A stretch of DNA of 64,000 nucleotides from Stutzerimonas stutzeri (GCA_901420285.1 CABDVE010000001.1:496001-560000); one strand, 5' to 3'. Counted from the stretch's first letter, positions 1 to 10,650 are shown. The notes: generated by a model not told the origin, from the letters alone. Numbers and translations are program-made.

Positions 1-185
1 AAGCGCGTAGTTTCTTTAAAGAAGCTCGTAACGAAGCCCGTAAAGTGGTATGGCCGACTCGTCAAGAAACCCGTCAAACTACATTTATCGTGATGGGTGT
101 GACCGTTATTGCGTCTTTATTTTTCTGGGCGACAGATTCTATTATCGTGTCAATTATTAACTTTCTAACCGATTTGAGATTCTAA
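1..185 (+). CDS. secE: Preprotein translocase subunit SecE, C-terminal part
   Basis: The reading frame is open from the window edge (first whole codon at base 3) to a TAA at 183-185. It encodes about 60 residues, with the conserved amphipathic stretch [19 protein letters not shown] followed by one membrane helix ([13 protein letters not shown]). This is the conserved end of SecE, the small inner-membrane subunit of the SecYEG protein channel that clamps SecY. The start lies outside the window. One base separates it from nusG, the usual secE-nusG operon. Confidence 0.93.
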   Translation, partial: ARSFFKEARNEARKVVWPTRQETRQTTFIVMGVTVIASLFFWATDSIIVSIINFLTDLRF

Positions 186-186
186 A

Positions 187-744
187 ATGACTGAAGAAAC
201 AACCGTATCGAAAAAACGTTGGTACGTATTACAAGCGTTTTCCGGTTTTGAAAGCCGTGTTGCACTAACGTTGCGTGAATACATTAAACAATACCAAATG
301 GAAGATCAGTTTGGTGAAGTGTTAGTGCCGACTGAAGAAGTGGTTGAAAATGTGGCGGGCAAACGCCGTAAGAGCGAGCGCAAATTTTTCCCAGGCTATG
401 TGTTAGTCGAAATGGAAATGAACGATGATACATGGCATTTAGTGAAAAGCGTGCCGCGCGTAATGGGCTTCATCGGTGGTACCCCGGATAAACCGGCGCC
501 GATTTCTAAACGTGAAGCGGATGCTATTTTAAATCGTTTGGAACAAAGTGCCGATAAACCGCGCCATCGTAACGAATACCATCCGGGCGAAGAGATTCGC
601 GTCACAGAAGGTCCGTTTGCAGACTTTAACGGCACGGTGGAAGAAGTAGATTATGAAAAAGGCCGCTTAAAAGTGTCCGTCTCTATTTTCGGTCGTGCAA
701 CACCGGTTGAACTTGAGTTCAGTCAAGTGGAAAAAACACATTAA
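187..744 (+). CDS. nusG: Transcription termination/antitermination protein NusG
   Basis: 185 residues, close to the usual 181. NusG binds RNA polymerase through its N-terminal NGN domain (about residues 10-115, with the FPGYVLVEM segment) and couples it to Rho or to ribosomal S10 through the C-terminal KOW domain (about 130-182, [14 protein letters not shown]). It also takes part in rRNA antitermination, whose targets (boxA) lie in the rRNA operon of this window. The ATG follows the secE stop directly, so the two genes are probably co-transcribed. A hairpin terminator follows. Confidence 0.98.
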   Translation: MTEETTVSKKRWYVLQAFSGFESRVALTLREYIKQYQMEDQFGEVLVPTEEVVENVAGKRRKSERKFFPGYVLVEMEMNDDTWHLVKSVPRVMGFIGGTPDKPAPISKREADAILNRLEQSADKPRHRNEYHPGEEIRVTEGPFADFNGTVEEVDYEKGRLKVSVSIFGRATPVELEFSQVEKTH

Positions 745-760
745 TCTAAGAAAGCGTTCA

Positions 761-799
761 ATAACCGCACTGCCTAAAAGCGTGCGGTTATTTTTTTAT
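761..799 (+). terminator. Intrinsic terminator after nusG
   Basis: AACCGCAC and GTGCGGTT form a perfect stem around an 11-base loop, followed by a run of seven T. The arms resemble the uptake-signal core but lack its AAG start. It ends the secE-nusG transcript and separates it from the rplKA unit. Confidence 0.85.
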
Positions 800-837
800 C
801 AGAAGCTAACTAACTCAAGAGGCTCGGCGAAGGTTTG

Positions 838-960
838 ATATGCTTACGGATAGAACCTTCTGAAAGGCAGAGAATGCCGTAGGTACCGCATTGAAAGGGG
901 CTTCAATGCGGTGCTGTTTGGGGACTTCATTTATCTTCCGGTGCGCTCGGAGAGCATATT
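838..960 (+). repeat. Inverted CAATGCGGTGCT repeat pair in nusG-rplK spacer
   Basis: The 327-base spacer between nusG and rplK carries TACCGCATTGAA (884-895) facing TTCAATGCGGTGC (902-914), a hairpin with a small loop. The right arm (904-915) continues as GTTTGGGGACTTCA, the same tail as the unit of the array at 32.3 kb. Outside it are weaker inverted arms, ATATGCT (838-844) and AGCATAT (954-960), so the structure is nested. There is a further small hairpin GAAGGTT/AACCTTC at about 830-860. No gene is visible here. Confidence 0.75.
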
Positions 961-978
961 ATAATTTCGTAAAATCTC

Positions 979-1007
979 TTGAAAATTCGTCGCGCTTTAA
1001 CTATAAT
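979..1007 (+). promoter_or_regulatory. Promoter of the rplKA operon
   Basis: TTGAAA (979-984), a 17-base spacer and a perfect TATAAT (1002-1007) form a strong sigma-70 promoter about 120 bases before rplK. The leader that follows contains a stable hairpin, ATGAGCCG/CGGCTCAT (1021-1041), then TATTTTT. In E. coli L1 represses this operon by binding its leader; the hairpin could be part of such control, but I could not identify the L1 site with certainty. Confidence 0.8.
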
Positions 1008-1126
1008 CCGCAGCCTGTTTATGAGCCGATCTCCGGCTCATATTTTTGTGTGGTGCAATGTTGCGTTGCGCCGAACATCATCGGGGAGCTATTTATAGCG
1101 TTATCACCCATTCAGAGGAAACAAAA

Positions 1127-1555
1127 ATGGCAAAAAAAGTTCAAGCCTACGTTAAGCTGCAAGTTGCAGCAGGTATGGCAAACCCATCACCGCCGGTTGG
1201 TCCTGCATTAGGTCAACAAGGGGTGAACATCATGGAATTCTGTAAAGCATTCAACGCGCGTACTGAGAGCTTAGAAAAAGGCTTACCGATTCCAGTTGTT
1301 ATCACTGTATATGCAGACCGTTCATTTACTTTCGTAACTAAAACTCCGCCGGCAGCTGTTTTATTGAAAAAAGCAGCAGGCGTTAAATCCGGCTCCGGTA
1401 AACCGAACAAAGATAAAGTGGGTAAAGTCACTTTAGATCAAGTTCGTCAAATCGCTGAAACTAAAGCAGCAGATATGACTGGTGCGACTATCGAAACCAA
1501 AATGAAATCAATCGCCGGTACCGCTCGTTCAATGGGCTTAGTGGTGGAGGAATAA
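1127..1555 (+). CDS. rplK: 50S ribosomal protein L11
   Basis: 142 residues from the ATG at 1127, the E. coli length. An upstream in-frame ATG at 1046 would add 27 unrelated residues; the start at 1127 begins with the family sequence [12 protein letters not shown] and has an AGAGG site ahead of it. L11 forms the GTPase-associated stalk base on 23S rRNA. The N-terminal domain (proline-rich [20 protein letters not shown]) and the C-terminal RNA-binding domain are both intact. It is followed four bases later by rplA. Confidence 0.98.
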   Translation: MAKKVQAYVKLQVAAGMANPSPPVGPALGQQGVNIMEFCKAFNARTESLEKGLPIPVVITVYADRSFTFVTKTPPAAVLLKKAAGVKSGSGKPNKDKVGKVTLDQVRQIAETKAADMTGATIETKMKSIAGTARSMGLVVEE

Positions 1556-1559
1556 TACG

Positions 1560-2249
1560 ATGGCTAAATTGACGAAAAAAATGAAAGCAATCAAAGCTGG
1601 CGTAGATTCTACTAAAGCATACGAGATCAACGAGGCCATCGCCGTATTAAAACAATTTGCGACCGCTAAATTCGTTGAAAGCGTTGACGTTGCAGTAAAC
1701 TTGGGGATCGACCCGCGTAAATCCGATCAAAACGTACGTGGTGCAACTGTATTACCACATGGTACCGGTCGTGAAGTGCGTGTTGCCGTGTTCACTCAAG
1801 GTGCCAACGCCGAAGCTGCAAAAGCGGCGGGTGCCGATTTAGTGGGTATGGAAGATTTGGCTGAACAAGTTAAAAAAGGCGAAATGAACTTCGACGTAGT
1901 TATCGCTTCTCCTGACGCAATGCGCGTTGTTGGTCAGTTAGGTCAAGTATTAGGCCCGCGCGGTTTAATGCCGAATCCAAAAGTGGGTACCGTAACGCCA
2001 AACGTTGCTGAAGCAGTGAAAAACGCGAAATCTGGTCAGATCCGTTATCGTAATGATAAAAACGGTATCATTCACACTACTATCGGTAAAGCGAACTTCT
2101 CCGAAGCACAATTAAAAGAAAACCTTCAAGCGTTGTTAGCCGCTTTAACTAAAGCGAAGCCTACTACCTCCAAAGGTATCTTTATTAAGAAAGTTAGCCT
2201 TTCTACCACGATGGGTGCCGGTGTAGCAATCGATCAAGCTTCTTTATAG
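1560..2249 (+). CDS. rplA: 50S ribosomal protein L1
   Basis: 229 residues, usual length 234. L1 forms the mobile L1 stalk at the E site and acts as the translational repressor of its own operon in E. coli. The typical [11 protein letters not shown] start and the [14 protein letters not shown] motif are present. It follows rplK with four bases between. In E. coli rplJ, rplL and rpoBC come next in the same cluster; here a terminator and a gene on the other strand follow, so the cluster stops at rplA. Confidence 0.98.
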   Translation: MAKLTKKMKAIKAGVDSTKAYEINEAIAVLKQFATAKFVESVDVAVNLGIDPRKSDQNVRGATVLPHGTGREVRVAVFTQGANAEAAKAAGADLVGMEDLAEQVKKGEMNFDVVIASPDAMRVVGQLGQVLGPRGLMPNPKVGTVTPNVAEAVKNAKSGQIRYRNDKNGIIHTTIGKANFSEAQLKENLQALLAALTKAKPTTSKGIFIKKVSLSTTMGAGVAIDQASL

Positions 2250-2271
2250 TTTAAACTGTCATTTAAAAATT

Positions 2272-2307
2272 AAACCGCGCTTTGGGTGACCGAAGCGCGG
2301 TTTTTTG
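2272..2307 (+). terminator. Intrinsic terminator after rplA
   Basis: AACCGCGCTT and AAGCGCGGTT pair around a short loop (GGGTGACC region), followed by TTTTT. It ends the rplKA transcript. Confidence 0.9.
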
Positions 2308-2318
2308 TTCAAGTTTAT

Positions 2319-3128
2319 TTATAAAAATTCCAATGTGAACATATAGGCGGCAATTAATAATAAAATTGTTGCTAATAATTTTCGGGTTAATACAGGGGAT
2401 ATTAAGCCGCGTAAACGCATAGAAAAAAAACTCATTCCAAAAGAACCAATGGTAACCAGTCCGACAATCAGAAAATTCACATAACCGAATTGTCCGCTTA
2501 AGGTCACGTTAAATAAGACTTCGCGCGTAAGGTAAGCATATAAATTACCGATACCGCCGATGATCATCATGTAATTGGTATAAACCGCGATTTGTTGGGT
2601 TTTTACGCCTTTGAGTTGGCCAATCAATGGAGCCAGAATCGAACCACCGCCGATGCCAGTAATACCAGCAACTAAACCACCTGCGCAACAACTGATGCCG
2701 CCTTTTAGGCGCTCCAATGCGGTGCTCTTGGAGCAGTTCGGGTTTTCTTCGCGCGAAGACGTAAAAAATGTTTTTAATGCCAGTGCGCCGAGACTAACGG
2801 TAAATACCAAGCTAATCATCAAGCTGGAAAAATAGAAACTTAATTCAAATCCGATTTGTACGCCGATAATCATGGCTATTGACCAGAACAACATATTAAG
2901 GTAATCAATTTTGATTTTTTGCCGACGGAAAAAAAGCAAATTAATGGTTGCCGTACACATCACGATCGTAAGTGATGTGGCGGCAATCATTTGCAGCGGT
3001 AATTCGGGAAAAAGTGTTCGTAAGATCGGCACCATCAATACGCCTCCGCCGATGCCGAAAATCGCCGAGACCACATTGGTGAACAGACCGCAAATCAGTA
3101 AAATACAAATTGTGCTAATTGCCATCAT
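2319..3128 (-). CDS. TauE/SafE family membrane transporter
   Basis: 269 residues with about eight hydrophobic segments and the two glycine-rich signatures of the TauE/SafE (DUF81) family, FGIGGGVLMVPIL near the start and GIGGGSILAPLI in the second half, which reflect an internal duplication. Members export sulfite, sulfoacetate or related organosulfur anions; the substrate cannot be read here. The first of two adjacent Met codons is taken because GGAGAT lies at the right distance. It is transcribed away from the radical SAM gene, whose family acts on sulfatases, but a shared sulfur role is only a guess. One copy of CAATGCGGTGCT lies inside it at 2715-2726. Confidence 0.85.
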   Translation of the reverse strand: MMAISTICILLICGLFTNVVSAIFGIGGGVLMVPILRTLFPELPLQMIAATSLTIVMCTATINLLFFRRQKIKIDYLNMLFWSIAMIIGVQIGFELSFYFSSLMISLVFTVSLGALALKTFFTSSREENPNCSKSTALERLKGGISCCAGGLVAGITGIGGGSILAPLIGQLKGVKTQQIAVYTNYMMIIGGIGNLYAYLTREVLFNVTLSGQFGYVNFLIVGLVTIGSFGMSFFSMRLRGLISPVLTRKLLATILLLIAAYMFTLEFL

Positions 3129-3248
3129 TTATCTCCATTCAAGGCTCGATTCTATTCTGGAGTAACAAGCAAGGCGTGCTTATGATCGCTATCATATCTC
3201 GGACAAATTTTTCTTTGTATGATGCGGAACGTATCAAAAGGATGATTT

Positions 3249-4325
3249 ATGAACGCATTTCAACTTATGGCAAAACCCACCGGTTCAATTTGTAATTTGG
3301 CTTGTCAATATTGTTTTTATTTGGAAAAGCCGCATTTGAATCAACGTGCCATGAGTGATGCGGTGCTAGAACGCTACGTCAAATCTTACCTTGAAAATGC
3401 GCCTCAGCAACAAGTGACATTTCTTTGGCAAGGCGGTGAACCGACCATGGCCGGGTTGGATTTTTATCAGAAAGTGATTGATTTTCAACGTAAATATTCC
3501 GCCGGCAAACAAATCGAAAACGCGTTGCAAACTAACGGCATATTGCTGAATGCCGATTGGTGTCAATTTCTGCGCGATAATCGATTTTTAGTCGGTTTAT
3601 CCATCGACGGCCCCGAACATTTGCATGACGCTTATCGCTTAACTAAAAACGACAAGGGAACTTTCCGGCAAGTCATGGATGCGCTGAATTTGTTAATTCA
3701 TTACCAGATCCCTTTCAACACGCTCACCGTGGTACATAACCTGAATGTACAATATGGTAAAGAAGTTTACCGTTTTCTCAAACGTATCGGCTCGCCATAT
3801 ATGCAATTTATTCCGCTAATGGGTGATTACCCACAACAGCCCTCTGCGAAAGATTACGGTCAATTTTTAGTGGATATTTTTGATGAATGGTATGCCTATG
3901 ATGTGGGAAAAATCGGTATTCAGTTTATTGAACAATGGTTTATGGCGTATCTGGGGTTGCAGCCAGGGCTTTGCATTTTTCGGGAAACCTGCGGTGATCA
4001 GCCGGTGATTGAGCAAAACGGCGATATTTACAGCTGCGATCACTATGTTTATCCTGCCTATAAACTCGGCAACTTGATTGAAACACCTTTGCGCTTGCTT
4101 ATCGACTCGCCTCAACAAAAACGTTTCGGCGCGATGAAGTCCTTTCTTTCCGAGCGTTGCCAGGCCTGTAAGTTCCGTTTTGCTTGCCACGGAGGTTGCC
4201 CAAAGCACCGCATTGCAGAGGGGTTTGGCGCGCCGCATAATCGATTTTGTGAAGCCTATTATCGTTCGCTTTCTCATATGGATCCTTATTTGCGGCAGTT
4301 TGTCGCCTCATTTCGCGGGCAATAA
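3249..4325 (+). CDS. Radical SAM/SPASM protein, anaerobic sulfatase maturase family
   Basis: 358 residues. The radical SAM cluster motif CNLACQYCFYLEK is at about residues 16-28. The C-terminal part has the SPASM-type cysteines (CGDQ, CDHY, CQACKFRFACHGGCPKHR, FCEAYY) that hold two more iron-sulfur clusters. Anaerobic sulfatase maturases turn an active-site Cys or Ser of a sulfatase into formylglycine without oxygen. No sulfatase lies in the window, so the partner is unknown and a different peptide target is possible. AAAGGA precedes the ATG. One CAATGCGGTGCT copy lies inside at 4204-4215 and encodes the conserved-looking KHRIA. Confidence 0.85.
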   Translation: MNAFQLMAKPTGSICNLACQYCFYLEKPHLNQRAMSDAVLERYVKSYLENAPQQQVTFLWQGGEPTMAGLDFYQKVIDFQRKYSAGKQIENALQTNGILLNADWCQFLRDNRFLVGLSIDGPEHLHDAYRLTKNDKGTFRQVMDALNLLIHYQIPFNTLTVVHNLNVQYGKEVYRFLKRIGSPYMQFIPLMGDYPQQPSAKDYGQFLVDIFDEWYAYDVGKIGIQFIEQWFMAYLGLQPGLCIFRETCGDQPVIEQNGDIYSCDHYVYPAYKLGNLIETPLRLLIDSPQQKRFGAMKSFLSERCQACKFRFACHGGCPKHRIAEGFGAPHNRFCEAYYRSLSHMDPYLRQFVASFRGQ

Positions 4326-4354
4326 AAAATACGGTCAAATTGACCGTATTTTTT
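4324..4354. terminator. Bidirectional terminator between convergent genes
   Basis: AAAAATACGGTCAA and TTGACCGTATTTTT form a perfect stem with A and T tracts on either side, so it can serve both the radical SAM gene (plus) and aspA (minus). Confidence 0.88.
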
Positions 4355-4368
4355 GTTTAGCTTACAAA

Positions 4369-5787
4369 TTATTTATTTAATTTTGCTTTGTAAGTTGGGT
4401 TCATCAAGTTTTCGACGGAAAGGATGTCGTCCAATTGTTCTTTGGTTAACAAGCCTTTTTCTAGCACAACTTCACGCACGCCCTTACCGGTTTGGGCACA
4501 AATTTTACCCACTAAGTCGCCGTTGTGGTGACCGATGAATGGGTTCAAGTAAGTGACGATACCGATAGAATTGTAAACGTAGTTTTCGCAGGTTTCTTTG
4601 TTTACAGTGATGCCGTCTACGCATTTATCGCGTAAGTTCACGCAAGCGTTGCCTAAAATCTCAATGGATTCAAACATTGCTTGTACGATTACCGGTTCCA
4701 TTACGTTTAATTGTAATTGACCGGCTTCAGCCGCGAAGGTCACGGTGGTGTCGTTACCGATGACTTTGAAGCAAACTTGGTTTACCACTTCTGGCACAAC
4801 TGGGTTCACTTTGGCCGGCATGATAGAAGAACCGGCTTGTAATTCCGGCAAGTTAATTTCCTTAATGCCTGCACGAGGACCGGAAGAAAGTAAACGTAAG
4901 TCGTTACAGATTTTTGATAATTTCACCGCCGTGCGTTTTAATGCGCCATGTACGGAAACATAGTCGCCGCAGTCTGCGGTTGCTTCGATTAAATGTTCCG
5001 CGCCGCTGCAATGTAAGCCGGTGACTTGTGATAAATATTTAATCACGGTCGGTACATAACCTTGTGGTGTATTTAGGCCGGTACCGATTGCGGTGGCGCC
5101 TAAATTCACTTCAAGCAATTCGGACGCAGCGGCTTTAAGATGTTTCACTTCTTCTGCCATTAATACGGCAAAGGCTTTGAATTCTTGACCGACGGTCATC
5201 GGCACCGCATCTTGTAATTGGGTACGGCCCATTTTTAACACTTTGTCGAATTCTTTTGCTTTATTTTCAAAGCCTTGTTGTAAATAAGAGACTTTTTCAA
5301 GCAGTTTAATGATGCTGTTATACACGGCGATATGGAAACCGGTAGGGTAAGCATCGTTAGTAGATTGGCTGGCGTTTACATGATCCATTGGGTCAAGGTA
5401 TTTATATTCACCTTTTTTGTGGCCCAAAATTTCCAATGCAAGGTTGGCAATGACTTCATTAGTATTCATATTTACGGAAGTACCTGCACCACCTTGATAA
5501 ATATCAGAAGGGAATTGATCCAAACATTTGCCATTTACTAATACTTCGTCACAGGCTTTGACAATGGCTTCGGAAATATCTTTTGGAATGGCGCCCAGTT
5601 CGCCGTTCGCCAATGCGGTGGCCTTTTTCACCATCACCATGCCGCGAACAAATTCCGGTACATCAGAAATCGTTACGTTAGAAATATTGAAATTTTCGAC
5701 CGCTCTTAGAGTATGAATTCCCCAGTAAGCATCGGCCGGTACTTCACGTTCGCCAAGTAAATCTACTTCTGTTCTAAATTGAGTCAT
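4369..5787 (-). CDS. aspA: Aspartate ammonia-lyase (aspartase)
   Basis: About 472 residues, nearly identical in layout to E. coli AspA (478). It deaminates L-aspartate to fumarate and ammonia, feeding fumarate respiration. The family signature [11 protein letters not shown], with the catalytic serine loop, lies near residue 317. An in-frame GTG nine bases upstream (5796) is possible, but the ATG at 5787 is preferred: AGGTG sits six to seven bases ahead and the N-terminus [23 protein letters not shown] then lines up with the family. An FNR-type promoter lies upstream. Confidence 0.97.
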   Translation of the reverse strand: MTQFRTEVDLLGEREVPADAYWGIHTLRAVENFNISNVTISDVPEFVRGMVMVKKATALANGELGAIPKDISEAIVKACDEVLVNGKCLDQFPSDIYQGGAGTSVNMNTNEVIANLALEILGHKKGEYKYLDPMDHVNASQSTNDAYPTGFHIAVYNSIIKLLEKVSYLQQGFENKAKEFDKVLKMGRTQLQDAVPMTVGQEFKAFAVLMAEEVKHLKAAASELLEVNLGATAIGTGLNTPQGYVPTVIKYLSQVTGLHCSGAEHLIEATADCGDYVSVHGALKRTAVKLSKICNDLRLLSSGPRAGIKEINLPELQAGSSIMPAKVNPVVPEVVNQVCFKVIGNDTTVTFAAEAGQLQLNVMEPVIVQAMFESIEILGNACVNLRDKCVDGITVNKETCENYVYNSIGIVTYLNPFIGHHNGDLVGKICAQTGKGVREVVLEKGLLTKEQLDDILSVENLMNPTYKAKLNK

Positions 5788-5823
5788 ATTAATCACCTAT
5801 ATGGGTTAGTTAGCTTGTTTGCC

Positions 5824-5864
5824 ATTATAGAAATTTACCGAAGAAAAAAATTGATGAAGATCAC
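5824..5864 (-). promoter_or_regulatory. FNR-activated promoter of aspA
   Basis: On the minus strand a perfect -10 box TATAAT lies at 5829-5824. Upstream is TTGATgaagATCAC (5851-5864 on the plus strand), nine of ten matches to the FNR consensus TTGAT-N4-ATCAA. Its centre is about 41 bases upstream of the expected start point, the position of a class II activator. The same half-sites also fit a CRP site partly. Anaerobic activation of aspartase makes physiological sense; the regulator itself is not in the window. Confidence 0.75.
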
Positions 5865-5940
5865 GTTTTAAATAGGGTATTCAAGAGATATTTTCATTTT
5901 TCGGATTAATTTTTTTAGGGCGAATTTTTTTATTTTTGCC

Positions 5941-5968
5941 CTTGAAAGGTAAATTTTTCGCCTCATAT
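5941..5968 (+). promoter_or_regulatory. Heat-shock (sigma-32) promoter of groES-groEL
   Basis: CTTGAAA (5941-5947), 13 bases, then CCTCATAT (5961-5968) match the sigma-32 pattern CTTGAAA-N13/15-CCCATnT. The site lies about 45 bases before the groES start codon. No CIRCE operator is seen, as expected for a gammaproteobacterium. Confidence 0.8.
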
Positions 5969-6012
5969 AGGGGACGCATTTAAACTTTAACTTTTTAAGA
6001 AGGAAATTAACA

Positions 6013-6303
6013 ATGAATATTCGTCCATTACACGATAAAGTCATTTTAAAACGTGAAGAAGTAGAAACGAAATCTGCCGGCGGCATCGTGCTCACCGGTT
6101 CTGCTGCTACCAAATCCACCCGTGCCAAGGTGTTGGCAGTTGGTCCCGGACGCTTACTGGAAAACGGCAGCGTACACCCAATGCACGTGAAAGTCGGTGA
6201 TATCGTGATTTTCAGCGATAGCTACGGTGTGAAAACTGAAAAAATCGACGGTGAGGAAGTACTTATTCTTTCTGAAGATGATATTTTAGCCATCGTGGAA
6301 TAA
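6013..6303 (+). CDS. groES: Co-chaperonin GroES
   Basis: 96 residues, usual length 97. It forms the heptameric lid of the GroEL folding chamber. The mobile loop region ([20 protein letters not shown], about residues 16-35) and the [15 protein letters not shown] start are intact. AAGAAGGA precedes the ATG. It heads the heat-shock operon with groEL, 124 bases downstream. Confidence 0.98.
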   Translation: MNIRPLHDKVILKREEVETKSAGGIVLTGSAATKSTRAKVLAVGPGRLLENGSVHPMHVKVGDIVIFSDSYGVKTEKIDGEEVLILSEDDILAIVE

Positions 6304-6409
6304 GTAAAAGATACTTCAAAAAATAACTGGACTTTATATATGGTGAACTTACTGATTCACTGAGAAATAAACGTTTAAACTAAGGTGGGTGAACAAACCC
6401 GCTCTATGA

Positions 6410-8071
<1,662 letters not shown>

Positions 8072-8088
8072 TTTCCCCCCGTATGAAA

Positions 8089-8134
8089 TAAAAGTGCGGT
8101 CGTTTTTCCGAAAGGAAAAGCGATCGCTTTTTTA
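8089..8134 (+). terminator. Terminator after groEL built on an uptake signal
   Basis: AAAGTGCGGTCG (containing the canonical uptake signal AAGTGCGGT at 8092-8100) pairs, with some G-U pairs, with GCGATCGCTTTTTT across a TTTTTCC-GAAA-GGAAAA inner stem, ending in a T run. It closes the groESL transcript. Confidence 0.8.
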
Positions 8135-8181
8135 TTTTTAAAGGATTACACTAAGGCCCATTTTTACTCTGGAAACAAATA

Positions 8182-8730
8182 ATGGCGATTTCTCAAATTG
8201 AATTAAATCAACAACTTAAAACAGCCGGTGTAGGTATTAATGTTAGCGAGCTTCACGGTTTTTTAAGCGGCTTAATTTGTGGTGGCATAAAAGATCAAAG
8301 TTGGCAACCGTTACTTTATCAATTGACTCACGATAACCACGCTTATCCTACAGCACTTTTGGCGCAGGTTAGCGAGCTTTACCAACAAATTTCAGGGGAA
8401 CTTGCTAATGTCAAAAGTTTTGCTTTTGAACTGGGTTTAACGGGAAATGAAAGCGTGTTTGCGCGTGCCGACAGCCTTTCCGAATGGGCGAATCATTTTT
8501 TATTAGGCTTGGGCCTGGCGCAACCGCATTTAGAACAAGAAAAAGGCGAAATCGGTGAGGCCGTGCAGGATTTGCATGAGATTTGTCAACTTGGTTACGA
8601 CGAAGATGATAACGAAGAAGAAATGAATGAAGCGTTGGAAGAGATTATTGAATATGTGCGTACGATTGTCGCGTTGTTTTATATTCGGTTTAACCAAACG
8701 TCGAATACGGTAAAGCCGATGTTGCATTAA
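8182..8730 (+). CDS. ygfB: YgfB/YecA (UPF0149) family protein
   Basis: 182 residues of the UPF0149 family, with the typical [14 protein letters not shown] segment near residue 25 and an acidic tail region ([20 protein letters not shown]). It is soluble and largely helical. The placement directly before pepP is the same as in E. coli (ygfB-pepP), with 18 bases between the genes. The biochemical role is not established for this organism; in Pseudomonas a YgfB protein affects a regulator of beta-lactamase and pyocin genes, which need not apply here. Confidence 0.9.
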   Translation: MAISQIELNQQLKTAGVGINVSELHGFLSGLICGGIKDQSWQPLLYQLTHDNHAYPTALLAQVSELYQQISGELANVKSFAFELGLTGNESVFARADSLSEWANHFLLGLGLAQPHLEQEKGEIGEAVQDLHEICQLGYDEDDNEEEMNEALEEIIEYVRTIVALFYIRFNQTSNTVKPMLH

Positions 8731-8748
8731 TTAAGAGGAAAAAGGGAA

Positions 8749-10062
8749 ATGGATCTGGCTTATAGTGCAGCATTACCGCAAGAAGAATTTATTGAACGCC
8801 GTCGACGCGTTTGGGCGCAAATGCGGCCGAATTCAGCGTTATTGGTATTTTCTGAAATTGAAAAACGTCGTAATAACGATTGCGAATTTCCTTTCCGGCA
8901 AGACAGTTATTTTTGGTATCTCACCGGTTTTCATGAGCCCAATGCGGTACTGTTATTGATAAGCACCGAGCAAGCGAAAAAGGCGATAATGTTTCTTCGT
9001 CCGCGCGATCCGTTACAGGAAACATGGCACGGGCGTCGTTTAGGCGTGGAACGCGCGCCGCAGCAATTGGCGCTCGACGATGCTTACTCCATTGATGATT
9101 TCAATGCGGTGCTCTCCGAAGAGTGCAACAATTTGAGCGTACTTTATCACGCGGCGGGGCTTCATCCTTGGGCGGATGAATTGCTTGCCGGTAGTGCCAT
9201 TGATTTTGTCGAAGTGCTTGATTGGCGCCCACTTGTAAACGAAATGCGTTTAATTAAATCGCTCAACGAAATTCGTTTAATTCAACAAGCGGCGCAAATT
9301 AGCGCATTAGCGCATCTCAAGGCGATGCAGGAAACGCGCCCGAATCGCCTTGAGTACGAAATCGAAAGCGAAATTTTGCACGAATTCAATCGTCATGGCG
9401 CGCGCTTTGCGGCTTATAATTCAATTGTCGCTGGCGGTGAAAATGCTTGTATTTTGCATTACACGGAAAATGATCAAGCATTGAAAGACGGTGATTTGGT
9501 ATTAATTGATGCCGGCTGTGAATTTGCGCTGTATGCCGGTGATATTACTCGCACGTTCCCGGTAAACGGCAAGTTTAGCCAAGCGCAACGTGAGGTTTAT
9601 GCGTTGGTATTAAGTGCGCAAAAACGAGCCATAGAATTGTTAGTACCGGGCGCTTCCATCAAAAAAGCAAATGATGAAGTGATTCGCATTAAAGTGCAAG
9701 GTTTGGTCGAACTAGGGATTTTGCAGGGTGATGTAGATGAACTTATTGAACAAAAAGCGTATCGTCGATTTTATATGCACGGGCTCGGGCATTGGTTGGG
9801 ATTGGATGTGCATGATGTCGGCGAATATGGTGAGGAACGCGGGCGTACTCTGGAAATCGGTATGATACTTACCGTAGAACCGGGGCTTTATATTCCAAAA
9901 GACGCGGACATCCCGACAGAGTATCAAGGTATTGGTGTGCGTATTGAAGATAATCTTTTGATAACGGAGTATGGCAATAAAATTTTGACGGCAGCAGTAC
10001 CAAAAGAGATAGACGAAATAGAGTATTTAATGCAAAAAAACCAAGAATTTTCCAAAATGTGA
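8749..10062 (+). CDS. pepP: Xaa-Pro aminopeptidase P
   Basis: 437 residues, E. coli 441. It removes an N-terminal residue that precedes proline and uses two metal ions in a pita-bread fold. The ligands can be placed by alignment to E. coli PepP: D254 (LIDAG), D265 (GDITRTF), H348 (HGLGHWLG), E377 (VEPGLYI) and E400 (RIEDN). It forms an operon with ygfB. In E. coli ubiH and ubiI follow; here uspA follows instead. It contains one exact CAATGCGGTGCT (9102-9113, read as NAVL) and one near copy (8941-8952). Confidence 0.96.
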   Translation: MDLAYSAALPQEEFIERRRRVWAQMRPNSALLVFSEIEKRRNNDCEFPFRQDSYFWYLTGFHEPNAVLLLISTEQAKKAIMFLRPRDPLQETWHGRRLGVERAPQQLALDDAYSIDDFNAVLSEECNNLSVLYHAAGLHPWADELLAGSAIDFVEVLDWRPLVNEMRLIKSLNEIRLIQQAAQISALAHLKAMQETRPNRLEYEIESEILHEFNRHGARFAAYNSIVAGGENACILHYTENDQALKDGDLVLIDAGCEFALYAGDITRTFPVNGKFSQAQREVYALVLSAQKRAIELLVPGASIKKANDEVIRIKVQGLVELGILQGDVDELIEQKAYRRFYMHGLGHWLGLDVHDVGEYGEERGRTLEIGMILTVEPGLYIPKDADIPTEYQGIGVRIEDNLLITEYGNKILTAAVPKEIDEIEYLMQKNQEFSKM

Positions 10063-10142
10063 TCTAGTGCAAGTTTTTCCGATCTTTGGAGTGTTACTAT
10101 ACTGGCGGAAAAAGGGTAAACCAATCAGATAAGGAGTCGATT

Positions 10143-10568
10143 ATGTATAAACACGTTTTAGTCGCAGTGGATCTTTCCGAGGAAAGTGAGTTTTTGCTAA
10201 AAAAAGCAGTTGGCGTTGCAAAACGTAATGATGCGAAACTTTCGATTATCCATGTAGATGTAAATTTTTCGGATCTTTATACTGGATTGATTGATGTAAA
10301 TATGTCTTCTATGCAAGACCGCATTTCAAGTGAAACTCAAAAGGCTTTATTAGATCTCGCAGAAAATGCCGGTTATCCGATTCAGGAAAAATTGAGTGGT
10401 AGCGGCGATTTAGGTCAGGTGCTTACCGATGCGATAGAGCAATATGATGTAGATTTATTGGTGACAGGTCACCATCAGGATTTTTGGAGTAAATTAATGT
10501 CTTCAACACGTCAGGTGATGAATACGATTAAAGTTGATATGTTAGTTGTTCCGCTTCGTGACGAATAA
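10143..10568 (+). CDS. uspA: Universal stress protein A
   Basis: 141 residues, very close to E. coli UspA (144), with the [15 protein letters not shown] start, the [11 protein letters not shown] segment and the tail [13 protein letters not shown]...[11 protein letters not shown]. UspA is a small cytoplasmic dimer that accumulates under growth arrest and stress. The frame is open from 10086, but AAGGAG lies directly before the ATG at 10143 and the alignment starts there. Confidence 0.97.
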   Translation: MYKHVLVAVDLSEESEFLLKKAVGVAKRNDAKLSIIHVDVNFSDLYTGLIDVNMSSMQDRISSETQKALLDLAENAGYPIQEKLSGSGDLGQVLTDAIEQYDVDLLVTGHHQDFWSKLMSSTRQVMNTIKVDMLVVPLRDE

Positions 10569-10610
10569 GTAACATTTATTTATTAGAAGTTTAAAAGATA
10601 AATAAATTTT

Positions 10611-10650
10611 AACCGCACTTTCTCAATCGTGTAGTGAAGTGCGGTTTTTA
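10611..10650 (+). terminator. Inverted uptake-signal terminator after uspA
   Basis: AACCGCACTT (10611-10620) faces AAGTGCGGTTTTTA (10637-10650). These are two canonical uptake signals, back to back, that form a 10-bp stem followed by a T run. This is the classic Haemophilus arrangement and the only canonical pair in the window. Nothing else is seen in the 10.65-10.81 kb spacer before alaS. Confidence 0.88.

Noticed and set aside
1046-1126. N-terminal extension of L11
   Set aside because: The 27 extra residues do not belong to the family; the ATG at 1127 has its own ribosome binding site.
5788-5796. GTG start for aspA giving three extra residues
   Set aside because: The AGGTG containing that GTG is better explained as the ribosome binding site of the ATG at 5787.
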